Source: Priestia iocasae (GTDB lineage Bacteria > Bacillota > Bacilli > Bacillales > Bacillaceae_H). From it: DNA of 47,304 nt. The stretch spans positions 1 through 47,304 of the forward strand of contig NZ_JAFBFC010000011.1 in assembly GCF_016909075.1 (NCBI RefSeq), in the 5' to 3' direction. Shown here in pieces: positions 27,944 to 35,578 of the stretch (position 1 is the stretch's first letter; the number at the start of each line of letters is the position of its first letter). A model generated the notes under the pieces. It saw only the letters and a program-made list of their open reading frames with translations, was not told the DNA's origin and ran no database searches. The position numbers and the translations under genes were made by a program.

Positions 27944-28142
27944 CTTTACACCTCCTGTAGATTTCCTTCCGTACACTCATACAAGGTGCCATAAAAAACC
28001 TCCATGTTTGCTTGTAACAGACATGGAGGTATCGTAAGCGAACTAAGTGTTCAACTAATTTATCGCATACACCTCGGTAGGAAATTAAGCCTAACGGCAC
28101 CTACTGTCTACGGTACAAATATCATATTCTTTTTTAACAACA
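27944..28142 (-). promoter_or_regulatory. L10 (rplJ) leader RNA with attenuator
   Basis: The untranslated leader of about 200 nt contains a Rho-independent terminator (27993-28030) and a competing antiterminator: GAGGT (complement of 28071-28075) plus GCGA pair with TCGC plus ACCTC (28026-28041), which uses the 5' arm of the terminator stem. Firmicutes L10 leaders are known to bind the L10-L12 complex and repress rplJ-rplL. Position, length and layout fit that family. Confidence 0.85.
27993..28030 (-). terminator. Attenuator hairpin in the rplJ leader
   Basis: Perfect ten-bp arms ACCTCCATGT (27998-28007) / ACATGGAGGT (28021-28030), 13-base loop, followed on the minus strand by a six-U run (27993-27998). 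It lies 50 bp before the rplJ start, so it can only act as an attenuator. Confidence 0.9.
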
Positions 28143-28148
28143 ATATCT

Positions 28149-28177
28149 ATTATAATCAGTCACTTATAAGAAGTCAA
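28149..28177 (-). promoter_or_regulatory. rplJ-rplL promoter
   Basis: Minus-strand TTGACT (28172-28177), 17-bp spacer, perfect TATAAT (28149-28154). A second set, TTGACA (28189-28194) with TCTTAT 17 bp downstream, overlaps it but is weaker in the -10. Either gives a leader of about 200 nt. Confidence 0.8.
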
Positions 28178-28197
28178 TACTGATTTACTGTCAAAAA

Positions 28198-28899
28198 TTA
28201 GTTTTTAGCTACAGCTGTTGCAGCATCAACTTTGATACCAGGGCCCATTGTAGAAGTAACAGCAACGTTCTTCATGTAAGTACCTTTAGCAGCAGCAGGC
28301 TTAGCTTTTAACATAGTTTCGAAGATTGTAGTGAAGTTTTCCACTAACTTGTTGTCTTCGAAAGAGATTTTACCGATTGGTACGTGGATGTTACCAGCTT
28401 TATCAACGCGGTATTCAACTTTACCAGCTTTGATTTCATTTACAGCTTTCTCAACATCGAATGTAACTGTACCAGTTTTAGGGTTTGGCATTAAACCTTT
28501 AGGACCTAATACACGACCTAATTTACCAACTTCACCCATCATATCTGGAGTAGCTACGATTACATCAAATTCAAACCAACCTTGTTGGATTTTGTTGATG
28601 TAATCAGAATCACCAACGTAATCAGCTCCAGCAGCTTCTGCTTCTTTCGCTTTCTCACCTTTAGCGAATACTAATACGCGTTGAGTTTTACCAGTACCGT
28701 TTGGTAATACTACTGCACCACGAATTTGTTGGTCAGCTTTCTTAGGGTCTACTCCTAAACGGAAAGCAACCTCAACTGTCGCGTCAAATTTCGCAGTGTT
28801 TGTTTTCTTTACTAATTCGATTGCTTGTTCTACTGAATAAGCTTTTGTACGATCTACAAGCTTCACAGCTTCGATGTACTTTTTACCTTTTTTAGCCAT
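28198..28899 (-). CDS. rplA: 50S ribosomal protein L1
   Basis: L1 forms the mobile stalk that contacts E-site tRNA and is a known translational repressor of its own operon in many bacteria. 233 residues starting [20 protein letters not shown], with domain II containing [20 protein letters not shown] and the signature [20 protein letters not shown]. Preceded by an L1-site-like RNA element and a strong stem-loop. Confidence 0.98.
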   Translation of the reverse strand: MAKKGKKYIEAVKLVDRTKAYSVEQAIELVKKTNTAKFDATVEVAFRLGVDPKKADQQIRGAVVLPNGTGKTQRVLVFAKGEKAKEAEAAGADYVGDSDYINKIQQGWFEFDVIVATPDMMGEVGKLGRVLGPKGLMPNPKTGTVTFDVEKAVNEIKAGKVEYRVDKAGNIHVPIGKISFEDNKLVENFTTIFETMLKAKPAAAKGTYMKNVAVTSTMGPGIKVDAATAVAKN

Positions 28900-28916
28900 T
28901 TTAATTTCCTCCTTAT

Positions 28917-28942
28917 GTGGTTTTAACGGAATAACCTCCCAC
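28917..28942 (-). promoter_or_regulatory. L1-operator-like element before rplA
   Basis: Minus-strand RNA GTGGGAGG ... CCACAT, closed by GTGG / CCAC (28939-28942 with 28917-28920), next to the rplA Shine-Dalgarno. A second copy with the same start and end precedes rplK. L1 binds a GGGAG-containing helix-loop on 23S rRNA and mRNA, so these are plausible repressor sites. Confidence 0.55.
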
Positions 28943-28947
28943 TAATA

Positions 28948-28985
28948 AAGGTTGCGAATTGGATGTTTTCCACACTCGCAACCTT
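28948..28985 (-). promoter_or_regulatory. Stem-loop between rplK and rplA
   Basis: Arms AAGGTTGCGA (28948-28957) and TCGCAACCTT (28976-28985), ten perfect pairs with an 18-base loop, located directly 5' of the L1-like element on the minus-strand RNA. There is no U-tract. It may separate translation of rplK and rplA or help present the operator. Confidence 0.6.
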
Positions 28986-29005
28986 CTAGAACCCGTTGAT
29001 GCGAA

Positions 29006-29431
29006 TTAGTCTTCGATGACAATTCCCATGCTACGTGCTGTACCTTCTACCATGCGCATAGCAGCTTCTACGCTAGCAGCATTTAAATCAGGCATTTTAG
29101 TTTCAGCAATCTCACGTACTTTGTCACGCTTGACTGTTGCAACTTTATTACGATTTGGTTCACCAGAACCAGACTCAATTCCAGCCGCTTTTTTAAGTAA
29201 AACAGCAGCAGGTGGAGTTTTCGTAATAAATGTAAATGAACGGTCTTCAAATACCGTGATTTCAACAGGAATAATTAGACCAGCTTGATCAGCTGTACGA
29301 GCGTTAAACTCCTTACAGAAACCCATGATGTTAACACCTGCTTGACCTAATGCAGGACCTACTGGTGGTGCTGGGTTTGCTTTACCTGCAGGAATTTGTA
29401 ATTTTACAAGTTTAATTACTTTTTTAGCCAC
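29006..29431 (-). CDS. rplK: 50S ribosomal protein L11
   Basis: L11 is in the GTPase-associated centre and is needed for RelA activation. The start is GTG at 29429-29431 ([20 protein letters not shown]), 141 residues; a longer GTG frame begins inside the AAGGAGGTG ribosome binding site. The Pro-rich N-terminal [20 protein letters not shown] segment, target of thiostrepton-resistance changes, is wild type. Preceded by an L1-like element. Confidence 0.98.
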   Translation of the reverse strand: MAKKVIKLVKLQIPAGKANPAPPVGPALGQAGVNIMGFCKEFNARTADQAGLIIPVEITVFEDRSFTFITKTPPAAVLLKKAAGIESGSGEPNRNKVATVKRDKVREIAETKMPDLNAASVEAAMRMVEGTARSMGIVIED

Positions 29432-29457
29432 GAGACACACCTCCTTAAGTCCGTGAT

Positions 29458-29484
29458 GTGGTAATAGGGTTTAACCCCTCCCAC
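29458..29484 (-). promoter_or_regulatory. L1-operator-like element before rplK
   Basis: Minus-strand RNA GTGGGAGG ... CCACAT with an inner GGGTTAAACCC-like pair, closed by GTGG / CCAC (29481-29484 with 29458-29461). It lies 10-40 bases before the rplK ribosome binding site. This is the expected place for L1 repression of the L11-L1 operon. Confidence 0.6.
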
Positions 29485-29557
29485 TCGATGTTCTTTATAT
29501 GATAAATAAAGAAATGGTCTTTTTAGTCTCTCATTTTGAGACGTACTGACTTATGAA

Positions 29558-29586
29558 ATATTACCACCAAACTTGACAAAATGCAA
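29558..29586 (-). promoter_or_regulatory. Candidate rplK-rplA promoter
   Basis: Minus-strand TTGCAT (29581-29586), 17-bp spacer, TAATAT (29558-29563), just after the nusG stop codon. A small hairpin GTCTC / GAGAC (29526-29542) lies in the resulting leader. Confidence 0.5.
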
Positions 29587-29597
29587 GTTTTTCGGAA

Positions 29598-30131
29598 TTA
29601 TATTTTTTCAATTTGTGTAAAATCTAATTCTACAGGTGTTTCACGACCAAACATGTTAACAAGCACTTTCACTTTTTGCTTATCTGTGTCAATCTCTTCA
29701 ATTTTTCCTTCAAAGTTTGCAAATGGTCCTTCTTTCACCATGACCGTTTCATTTAACTCGAAATCAAAATCTGCGTACTTTTCATCCATACCCATATTCT
29801 TCAGAATCATATCAATTTCTTCTGGTAATAGAGGTGTAGGCTTTGATCCTGAACCCGCTGATCCAACAAATCCTGTTACACCCGGTGTATTACGTACTAC
29901 ATACCAAGAATCGTCTGTCATCACGATCTCAACTAGTACGTAACCTGGGAATACTTTTTTCTTTGTAATTTTTTCTTTGTTGTTTTTGATTTCTCGTTCT
30001 TCCTCTTCCGGCACCACTACGCGAAAGATTTTGTCTTGCATGCCCATTGACTCGACACGCTTTTCTAAGTTTGTTTTTACTTTATTTTCATATCCAGAGT
30101 AAGTATGAACTACATACCAATTTTTCTCCAT
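29598..30131 (-). CDS. nusG: Transcription elongation/termination factor NusG
   Basis: Binds RNA polymerase clamp and, in Bacillus, promotes pausing. 177 residues: NGN domain starting MEKNWYVVHTYSGYENKVKT, then a linker and a C-terminal KOW domain (about 125-177, with VKEGPFANFEGKIEEIDTDK). An in-frame TAA lies directly before the ATG, so the start is fixed; the Shine-Dalgarno is oddly distant, at 30154-30159, with a hairpin between. It lies downstream of secE as in most bacteria. Confidence 0.98.
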   Translation of the reverse strand: MEKNWYVVHTYSGYENKVKTNLEKRVESMGMQDKIFRVVVPEEEEREIKNNKEKITKKKVFPGYVLVEIVMTDDSWYVVRNTPGVTGFVGSAGSGSKPTPLLPEEIDMILKNMGMDEKYADFDFELNETVMVKEGPFANFEGKIEEIDTDKQKVKVLVNMFGRETPVELDFTQIEKI

Positions 30132-30136
30132 TTAAG

Positions 30137-30160
30137 AGGACGACTCGTCCTTCCCTCCCC
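30137..30160 (-). promoter_or_regulatory. Shine-Dalgarno of nusG separated from the start by a hairpin
   Basis: GGGGAGGG (30153-30160) is the only purine-rich site near nusG but is 22 bases from the ATG. Between them lies AGGACGAGTCGTCCT (30137-30151), which folds as AGGAC / GTCCT with a five-base loop. Folding would bring the site to about seven bases from the start. Confidence 0.55.
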
Positions 30161-30165
30161 GCTCA

Positions 30166-30194
30166 TTTATAAATAATGTATGATCAAATCGAAA
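30166..30194 (-). promoter_or_regulatory. Candidate nusG promoter
   Basis: Minus-strand TTTCGA (30189-30194), 17-bp spacer, TATAAA (30166-30171). The -35 is poor. A promoter here makes sense because a terminator precedes it. Confidence 0.3.
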
Positions 30195-30253
30195 CCCATA
30201 GTGAGCTGCAGATTTCACAGTTGATTCATAGATAACCATTATGAAGACAAATT

Positions 30254-30277
30254 AAAAAACCCGTCTCCGGGCTTTTT
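30254..30277 (-). terminator. Rho-independent terminator between secE and nusG
   Basis: Arms AAAAAACCCG (30254-30263) and CGGGCTTTTT (30268-30277) with one G-U pair around a TCTC/GAGA tetraloop; the minus-strand RNA ends in six U. It lies about 50 bp after the secE stop codon, inside what is usually regarded as a secE-nusG operon. Confidence 0.85.
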
Positions 30278-30325
30278 GATAGGCATAATTCAAATGTTAT
30301 TATACCACGTTTAGAACACATTTAT

Positions 30326-30505
30326 TCAAGGAATTAATCGAATTAATGCAGAGATCCCTGAATCAACAGCAGCAAAGAACAGTGTCATAAACGCAACTGT
30401 TGTGACAACAGTTACTGTATAACGTGTTAATTCTTTACGCTTTGGCCAACTTACCTTCTTCATTTCGCGTCCAACATCACGCAGAAACTTTACGATACGG
30501 TTCAT
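30326..30505 (-). CDS. secE: Preprotein translocase subunit SecE
   Basis: Clamps the SecY channel in the membrane. The start is ATG 30503-30505 (MNRIVKFLRDVGREMKKVSW), 59 residues, with GGAGG ten bases upstream; the eight-codon longer frame spans that site. An amphipathic cytoplasmic helix with the conserved VSWPKRKEL is followed by a single membrane helix (about 30-58), the short Gram-positive form. Confidence 0.97.
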   Translation of the reverse strand: MNRIVKFLRDVGREMKKVSWPKRKELTRYTVTVVTTVAFMTLFFAAVDSGISALIRLIP

Positions 30506-30564
30506 GTTTACGTAACCTCCAATATACAATGGGTGCTCATTCTATGCAGAGAAAATGATTAACC

Positions 30565-30714
30565 TTATTTTGTCTCGCGATGAATGGTGTGTGCATTGCA
30601 TGTCTTACAAAACTTTTTCACTTCTAATCTTTCATCATTTTGCTGAGCATTTTTCATTGTGGAGTAGTTACGGCTTCCACACCCAACACATGCAAGTACA
30701 ACTTTTTTACGCAT
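30565..30714 (-). CDS. rpmG: 50S ribosomal protein L33 (zinc-binding form)
   Basis: A 49-codon gene, [20 protein letters not shown] ... [14 protein letters not shown]. The zinc ribbon ligands C9, C12, C36 and C39 are all present, so this copy is intact and of the zinc-containing type. Bacillus genomes carry several rpmG paralogues whose use depends on zinc supply. It has a GGTGG ribosome binding site and lies just before secE. Confidence 0.95.
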   Translation of the reverse strand: MRKKVVLACVGCGSRNYSTMKNAQQNDERLEVKKFCKTCNAHTIHRETK

Positions 30715-30752
30715 AATGCTAACCACCTATAAATAGTGATAACGTCTATAAA

Positions 30753-30782
30753 AAAGTATCACACACTTTCTTTTGATGTCAA
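30753..30782 (-). promoter_or_regulatory. Candidate rpmG-secE promoter
   Basis: Minus-strand perfect TTGACA (30777-30782), 18-bp spacer, TACTTT (30753-30758). It lies 16 bp after the sigH stop codon. Confidence 0.5.
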
Positions 30783-30798
30783 CATACGGTCGCAAGTG

Positions 30799-31449
30799 CT
30801 ACATCGTTATTTCACGTAATTCTAAATAACGTTCTAGCTTTCTTTTTACCCTTTGTAATGCGTTGTCTATCGATTTTACATGGCGATTTAAGTCTTCAGA
30901 GATTTCTTGATAAGATCGACCATCTAAATAAAGCACAAGCACCTTACGTTCAAGGTCACTAAGTAATTCCGCCATCTTTAATTCAATGTCATCAAACTTT
31001 TCTTGGTTAATGATAAGCTCTTCAGGATCCATGACTTTTGCACCTGAAATTACATCCATTAATGTTCGATCGGACTCCTCATCATAGATAGGCTTGTCCA
31101 ACGATACATACGAGTTTAACGGGATATGCTTTTGCCTTGTCGCTGTTTTAATAGCAGTAATGATTTGTCTTGTAATACAAAGTTCGGCAAACGCTTTAAA
31201 AGAAGTGAGTTTATCTTCTTTAAAGTCACGTATAGCCTTGTAAAGTCCTATCATACCTTCTTGTACAATATCTTCTCGATCTGCCCCTATTAAGAAGTAT
31301 GATCTAGCTTTAGCACGTACAAAATTCTTGTACTTATGAATTAAATATTCTAGCGCATCTATATCGCCTTTGTGCACAAGCTCTACAATTTCCTCATCTT
31401 CTTGTTGTTCGAAATGAGCCCTATCTTTTCTCCCATAATTATCGCCCAT
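30799..31449 (-). CDS. sigH: RNA polymerase sigma factor SigH (early sporulation/competence)
   Basis: Sigma-70 family factor that in Bacillus starts transition-state and early sporulation genes. 216 residues starting MGDNYGRKDRAHFEQQEDEE; region 2 (YKNFVRAKARSYFLIGADRE, DIVQEGMIGLYKAIRDF) and region 4 (LSDLERKVLVLYLDGRSYQE, helix-turn-helix, HVKSIDNALQRVKRKL) match SigH closely. GGGGGAT precedes the ATG. It has its own sigma-A-type promoter. Presence supports a sporulating Bacillaceae host. Confidence 0.97.
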   Translation of the reverse strand: MGDNYGRKDRAHFEQQEDEEIVELVHKGDIDALEYLIHKYKNFVRAKARSYFLIGADREDIVQEGMIGLYKAIRDFKEDKLTSFKAFAELCITRQIITAIKTATRQKHIPLNSYVSLDKPIYDEESDRTLMDVISGAKVMDPEELIINQEKFDDIELKMAELLSDLERKVLVLYLDGRSYQEISEDLNRHVKSIDNALQRVKRKLERYLELREITM

Positions 31450-31482
31450 ATCGATCCCCCTGACCGCACAGTAGATAACAAT

Positions 31483-31512
31483 ATTATACAGTAGCTATTT
31501 CAATAGCGTCAA
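31483..31512 (-). promoter_or_regulatory. sigH promoter
   Basis: Minus-strand TTGACG (31507-31512), 18-bp spacer, perfect TATAAT (31483-31488), six bp after the rae1 stop codon. In B. subtilis the sigma-A promoter of sigH is repressed by AbrB, which leaves no clear sequence signature to look for. Confidence 0.75.
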
Positions 31513-31517
31513 CCTCT

Positions 31518-32027
31518 TCAACGCTCACCTCGGCGCCATTTTTCAAAAATTTCGGCAACTCCATCAGATAGTTTAATGCGTGAATGAGGTTTTTGCTCTT
31601 GAATCTCTTTAACATCTCGCTTAATATCCCTTTTTATTTCAAGCATCTCATTACGCAACTCACGAGCTGACTTTCTTAGCGCACCTTGTCCAAAAATGGC
31701 CCATTGTTCCGTAAAATCAGACGTTGCTACGTGGATTTGTGTTTTAATATTATTTAAATTTTTTGCCAGCTTTTCAATGTGTTCATCCGCTGTTTCATTT
31801 TCTCTTGTAAAAACTACTTCTACATTGTGACTCTTTGCTTTTTTTTCAATTCCTTTTACAAAGTGAGCATCAAACACGATAATCGTTCGATAGCCTGTGT
31901 ATGCTTGATATTCAGCCATATTCTCAATGAGTAAATTTCGAGCAGTTGATAGATCTTTATCTTTCCACTCTCTTAGTTCAGGCCATGCTCCAATAATGTT
32001 ATAGCCATCAACAAGTAGAATATCCAT
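31518..32027 (-). CDS. rae1: Ribosome-dependent mRNA endonuclease Rae1 (YacP)
   Basis: NYN/PIN-fold ribonuclease; B. subtilis Rae1 cleaves mRNA in the ribosomal A site. I start it at ATG 32025-32027 (MDILLVDGYNIIGAWPELRE), 169 residues; a GTG three codons earlier lies in the AGGTGG ribosome binding site. The active-site acidic residue D7 and later VFDAHFVKG, ENETADEHIE and VATSDFTEQW segments fit the family. One base separates it from the rlmB stop codon. Confidence 0.95.
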   Translation of the reverse strand: MDILLVDGYNIIGAWPELREWKDKDLSTARNLLIENMAEYQAYTGYRTIIVFDAHFVKGIEKKAKSHNVEVVFTRENETADEHIEKLAKNLNNIKTQIHVATSDFTEQWAIFGQGALRKSARELRNEMLEIKRDIKRDVKEIQEQKPHSRIKLSDGVAEIFEKWRRGER

Positions 32028-32028
32028 T

Positions 32029-32775
32029 TTATCCACCTAATGGATGTCGTTTTCGGTATACCTCATACATAAGTAAGCTTGCTGCTACAGAAGCATTTAA
32101 AGATGTCACGTTACCCACCATCGGAAGGTGAATTAAAAAGTCACATTTATCACGTATGAGGCGGCTCATTCCTTTACCTTCACTTCCAATAACTAATCCA
32201 AGGGACATCTGTCCATCTAAATTACGATAGTCATCTTTCCCTTTTGCATCTGTCCCCATAATCCATAAACCACGCTCTTTTAATTCTTCGATGGTGCGAG
32301 ATAAATTTGTCACACGTACAACGGGAATATGTTCAATTGCTCCAGTAGATGCTTTAGCTACAGTAGCTGTTAATCCTACCGCTCGACGCTTAGGAATAAT
32401 AATTCCATGTGCGCCCACTGCATCTGCTGTTCTCATGATGGATCCTAAGTTGTGTGGGTCTTCAATCTCATCTAGGATAAGGAAAAATGGTTGCTCATTT
32501 TGTTGCTCTGCCTTAGCAAACAAATCATCCAATTCTGCATATTGGTAAGCAGCTACTTGCGCAACGACTCCTTGATGGTTTCCTTCTACCATTTGTTCAA
32601 TCTTCTTCTTAGGTACAAATTGAACCAATACACCATTTTCTTTTGCTAACTGTGTAATAGCATTCATTTGACCACGTTGAGAACCTTCAGAGATCCATAT
32701 CTTATTAATATCTCTTTCAGCTCTTAATGCTTCTAACACAGGGTTTTTTCCGATAATATATTCATGTTGTTCCAT
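32029..32775 (-). CDS. rlmB: 23S rRNA 2'-O-methyltransferase RlmB-type (TrmH family)
   Basis: SPOUT methyltransferase that modifies a conserved G of the 23S rRNA P loop. 248 residues: N-terminal L30e-like RNA-binding domain with [14 protein letters not shown], then the knotted domain with motifs [20 protein letters not shown] and [20 protein letters not shown]. Its start overlaps the mrnC end by 14 bp, so the two rRNA maturation genes are likely co-translated. Confidence 0.96.
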   Translation of the reverse strand: MEQHEYIIGKNPVLEALRAERDINKIWISEGSQRGQMNAITQLAKENGVLVQFVPKKKIEQMVEGNHQGVVAQVAAYQYAELDDLFAKAEQQNEQPFFLILDEIEDPHNLGSIMRTADAVGAHGIIIPKRRAVGLTATVAKASTGAIEHIPVVRVTNLSRTIEELKERGLWIMGTDAKGKDDYRNLDGQMSLGLVIGSEGKGMSRLIRDKCDFLIHLPMVGNVTSLNASVAASLLMYEVYRKRHPLGG

Positions 32776-33190
32776 GCTGACTTCCTCCCTCTATCTCTTC
32801 TACAAAAGCAATTGCCTTTTCAATGGTTTCCATTAGTCGATCTTCATTACTAAGTAAGTAAAGATAACCAATCACAGCTTCAAAGGCTGTGCTATAACGA
32901 TAAGTTTGAACATCTGTATTCTTAGGGATCGTGCCAGATTTAGCATTACGACCCCTTCTTAATACAGCTAACTCTTCTTCTGAAAAATAATCCTGTTCTT
33001 TAAAAAAGTGAACAATCTTTGCTTGGGCTTTCGCTGATACATATCGCTTTGCTCGATTGTGCAATTGATTTGGACGAACATTTCCAAGTGTCAATAAATG
33101 AGTACGCACATGCAAATCAAACACAGCATCACCAACATAGGCTAGAGCTAAGCTATTTAATTGTTTCACTTCAGTAGCTTTTAAACTCAT
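32762..33190 (-). CDS. mrnC: Mini-ribonuclease III (23S rRNA maturation)
   Basis: Dimeric RNase III catalytic domain without the double-stranded RNA-binding domain; in Bacillus it trims both ends of 23S rRNA. I choose ATG 33188-33190 ([20 protein letters not shown]), 142 residues, with GAGGG nine bases upstream; a GTG two codons earlier is possible. Conserved segments: [40 protein letters not shown] and [13 protein letters not shown], which carry the acidic metal ligands. It lies between cysS and rlmB. Confidence 0.96.
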   Translation of the reverse strand: MSLKATEVKQLNSLALAYVGDAVFDLHVRTHLLTLGNVRPNQLHNRAKRYVSAKAQAKIVHFFKEQDYFSEEELAVLRRGRNAKSGTIPKNTDVQTYRYSTAFEAVIGYLYLLSNEDRLMETIEKAIAFVEEIEGGSQHGTT

Positions 33191-33196
33191 GAACAC

Positions 33197-34594
33197 TTAC
33201 CCTCTTTTCCATCTTATGCCTTGCGCTGTATCTTCAAGGATAATATTGCGATTCTTTAGTTCATCACGAATTTGGTCAGCTAATTGGAAGTCTCGGTTTT
33301 TTCTAGCTTCAACGCGTTTTTGGATTAATGCTTCAATTTCTTCGTCTAACAGTTCTTGTTTCTCTAACACCAAGCCTAATACACCACTTAAACTGCTTAA
33401 CTGCTCAATAAATGCCTGAATCACAACTTCAGATGTATTCTTCTCTAATAAATACACGTTTGCTTGTTTTGCTAATTCAAACAGAATGGAGATACCATTT
33501 GCTGTATTGAAATCATCATCCATGTCACGAATGAATGTTTCACGTAATTCATTTATACGATCAATCCATTCTTGATTATGGTCTGTTAAGTTAGTTGAAC
33601 TTCCTAATCGATGCTTTAGATTGACATAAGCTGTTTCTATACGCTCTAGGCCTCTTTTTGTCTTCTCTAACAGCTCTTCATTATAGTTAATTGGGTGGCG
33701 ATAATGCACAGATAGAATAAAGAAACGTAACAAATTAGGATCATGCTTTTTAATAATGTCATGAACAAGCACAAAGTTTCCTAGTGATTTTGACATTTTT
33801 TCATTGTCAATGTTGATATAACCATTATGAAGCCAGTACTTTGCAAACGTTTTTCCTGTTAGAGCTTCAGATTGTGCAATTTCGTTTTCATGATGCGGAA
33901 ATGCTAAATCTTGGCCACCTGCATGGATATCAATCGTTTCGCCTAAGTATTTCTTCGCCATAGCAGAGCACTCAATATGCCACCCTGGTCTTCCTTTACC
34001 CCAAGGGCTATCCCATGTAATCTCTTTCTCTTTCGCTGCTTTCCAAAGAACAAAGTCTAGCGGATCATCTTTCTTTTCTCCTACTTCAATGCGAGCCCCT
34101 GAACGTAGTTCATCGATTGGTTGATGAGATAATTTACCGTATCCTTCAAACTTACGCGTACGATAGTACACATCTCCATTTGATTCATATGCATATCCTT
34201 TTTCAATAAGTGATGCAATGAAATCAATAATGATGTCCATATTTTCAGTTACACGTGGATGCACAGTCGCTTTTTTGCACCCTAGTGCTGTTACATCTTC
34301 AAAGTACGCATTAATAAAACGCTCTGCAATCGTTGGCACATCTTCACCTAACTCGTTCGCTGCTTTAATAAGCTTATCGTCAACGTCCGTGAAGTTTGAA
34401 ACGTAGTTTACCTCATATCCTCTAAACTCTAAGTAACGACGAACCGTATCAAATACAATTGCAGGTCTTGCATTTCCTATGTGAATATAATTATAAACAG
34501 TCGGACCACACACATACATCTTCACTTTACCTTCTTCTAAAGGTATAAATTCTTCTTTTTGACGTGTTAGTGTGTTGTATAACTTAATAGCCAT
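33197..34594 (-). CDS. cysS: Cysteinyl-tRNA synthetase
   Basis: Class I synthetase. The start is ATG 34592-34594 ([20 protein letters not shown]), 465 residues; the ten-codon longer frame is the end of cysE in another frame. Catalytic HIGN at 38-41 and KMSKS at 266-270; the zinc site that selects cysteine is C29, C209, H234 and E238. It overlaps cysE by 11 bp, so the T-box upstream of cysE controls both. Confidence 0.98.
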   Translation of the reverse strand: MAIKLYNTLTRQKEEFIPLEEGKVKMYVCGPTVYNYIHIGNARPAIVFDTVRRYLEFRGYEVNYVSNFTDVDDKLIKAANELGEDVPTIAERFINAYFEDVTALGCKKATVHPRVTENMDIIIDFIASLIEKGYAYESNGDVYYRTRKFEGYGKLSHQPIDELRSGARIEVGEKKDDPLDFVLWKAAKEKEITWDSPWGKGRPGWHIECSAMAKKYLGETIDIHAGGQDLAFPHHENEIAQSEALTGKTFAKYWLHNGYINIDNEKMSKSLGNFVLVHDIIKKHDPNLLRFFILSVHYRHPINYNEELLEKTKRGLERIETAYVNLKHRLGSSTNLTDHNQEWIDRINELRETFIRDMDDDFNTANGISILFELAKQANVYLLEKNTSEVVIQAFIEQLSSLSGVLGLVLEKQELLDEEIEALIQKRVEARKNRDFQLADQIRDELKNRNIILEDTAQGIRWKRG

Positions 34595-35240
34595 TTTTAA
34601 TCGTCCCTTCTTTTTTTTCTTCAAGTAGTTCCTTTAATTGTTCAATTTCTTTCTCTAATTCTTTTAAGCGATCGGCAACTGGATCTGGTAGATCACGATG
34701 ATTTAAATCTTTTTTAATACGAATACCATTTTTAATCACAATTTTCCCTGGTATCCCCACGACTGTTGAATTGTGCGGCACATCGTGTAAAACTACCGAA
34801 CCTGCGCCCACTTTTGAGTTTTGGCCTATTGTAATAGAACCTAATACTTTTGCACCCGTTGCAATCAATACATTGTCCTCAATTGTGGGATGCCGCTTGC
34901 CTTTTTCTTTTCCGGTTCCTCCAAGCGTAACACCTTGATAAACCGTTACATTATCTCCTATTTCACACGTTTCACCAATGACAACACCCATCCCATGATC
35001 GATAAAGAAGCGTCGACCTATTTTGGCACCTGGATGGATTTCAATGCCTGTAAAAAAGCGACTGATTTGCGAAACAACACGAGCTAAAAAGAACCATTTT
35101 TTTTGAAACAAGATATGCGCAAAGCGGTGTGCCCAAATTGCATGTAGTCCTGAATAAGTTAAAATGACTTCAAGATAGCTTCTAGCTGCTGGGTCCTGCT
35201 CAAAGATCACTTCTATATCTTCTTTTAACACCTTTATCAT
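34584..35240 (-). CDS. cysE: Serine O-acetyltransferase
   Basis: First step of cysteine synthesis: acetyl-CoA + serine to O-acetylserine. The start is ATG 35238-35240 ([20 protein letters not shown]), 218 residues, preceded by GGGGTGAG. An N-terminal helical region is followed by a left-handed beta helix of hexapeptide repeats (about 65-175); catalytic D81-H82 and H117 are present, as is the [12 protein letters not shown] loop. The C-terminal coiled tail ([17 protein letters not shown]) is typical of the short Bacillus form. Downstream of a cysteine T-box. Confidence 0.97.
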   Translation of the reverse strand: MIKVLKEDIEVIFEQDPAARSYLEVILTYSGLHAIWAHRFAHILFQKKWFFLARVVSQISRFFTGIEIHPGAKIGRRFFIDHGMGVVIGETCEIGDNVTVYQGVTLGGTGKEKGKRHPTIEDNVLIATGAKVLGSITIGQNSKVGAGSVVLHDVPHNSTVVGIPGKIVIKNGIRIKKDLNHRDLPDPVADRLKELEKEIEQLKELLEEKKEGTIKNGY

Positions 35241-35280
35241 ACTCTCACCCCACTTTTTCTTCACTAAACCCCTTTAGCAT

Positions 35281-35316
35281 AAAAAAACGTCCCTGCGTCA
35301 AATGACACAGAGACGT
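35281..35316 (-). terminator. T-box regulated terminator before cysE
   Basis: Fourteen-base arms with two G-U pairs, followed on the minus strand by seven U. It is 40 bp upstream of the cysE start and shares the T-box antiterminator region, hence conditional. Confidence 0.93.
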
Positions 35317-35534
35317 ATAAATACGCGGTTCCACTCTGTTTAGGTATTACATTTATACCTCAACTCAACTCTTATAACGGTAGAGAATCCGCTTTTGTTT
35401 ACTCACAGCATGTAGCTTGCTTTTAACAAAAGACTCAAAGGTGCATTTCAACAATCATTATCATGAGCTACTTCCAGCCAACGATAGCTCTTCTCTAGAA
35501 TGAAATGAATTGTTTACTTCTCCTTCTCAGCGCT
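35281..35534 (-). promoter_or_regulatory. T-box leader, cysteine-specific, controlling cysE-cysS
   Basis: The T-box sequence AGAGTGGAACCGCG lies at 35324-35337 (minus strand). A stem I region with GAAATGCACC contains the specifier TGC (Cys) at 35443-35445. Downstream is a terminator with arms ACGTCCCTGCGTCA (35287-35300) / TGACACAGAGACGT (35303-35316) and a seven-U run at 35281-35287. Uncharged tRNA-Cys would stabilise the antiterminator and switch on cysE-cysS. A cysteine T-box between gltX and cysE is also found in B. subtilis. Confidence 0.95.
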
Positions 35535-35538
35535 TTAC

Positions 35539-35567
35539 TTAGTATGATATTTAATATTATGACACAA
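35539..35567 (-). promoter_or_regulatory. Promoter of the cysteine T-box leader
   Basis: Minus-strand TTGTGT (35562-35567), 17-bp spacer, TACTAA (35539-35544), just after the gltX stop codon. It would start the leader near 35533. Confidence 0.6.
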
Positions 35568-35578
35568 ATCTTTAATTG

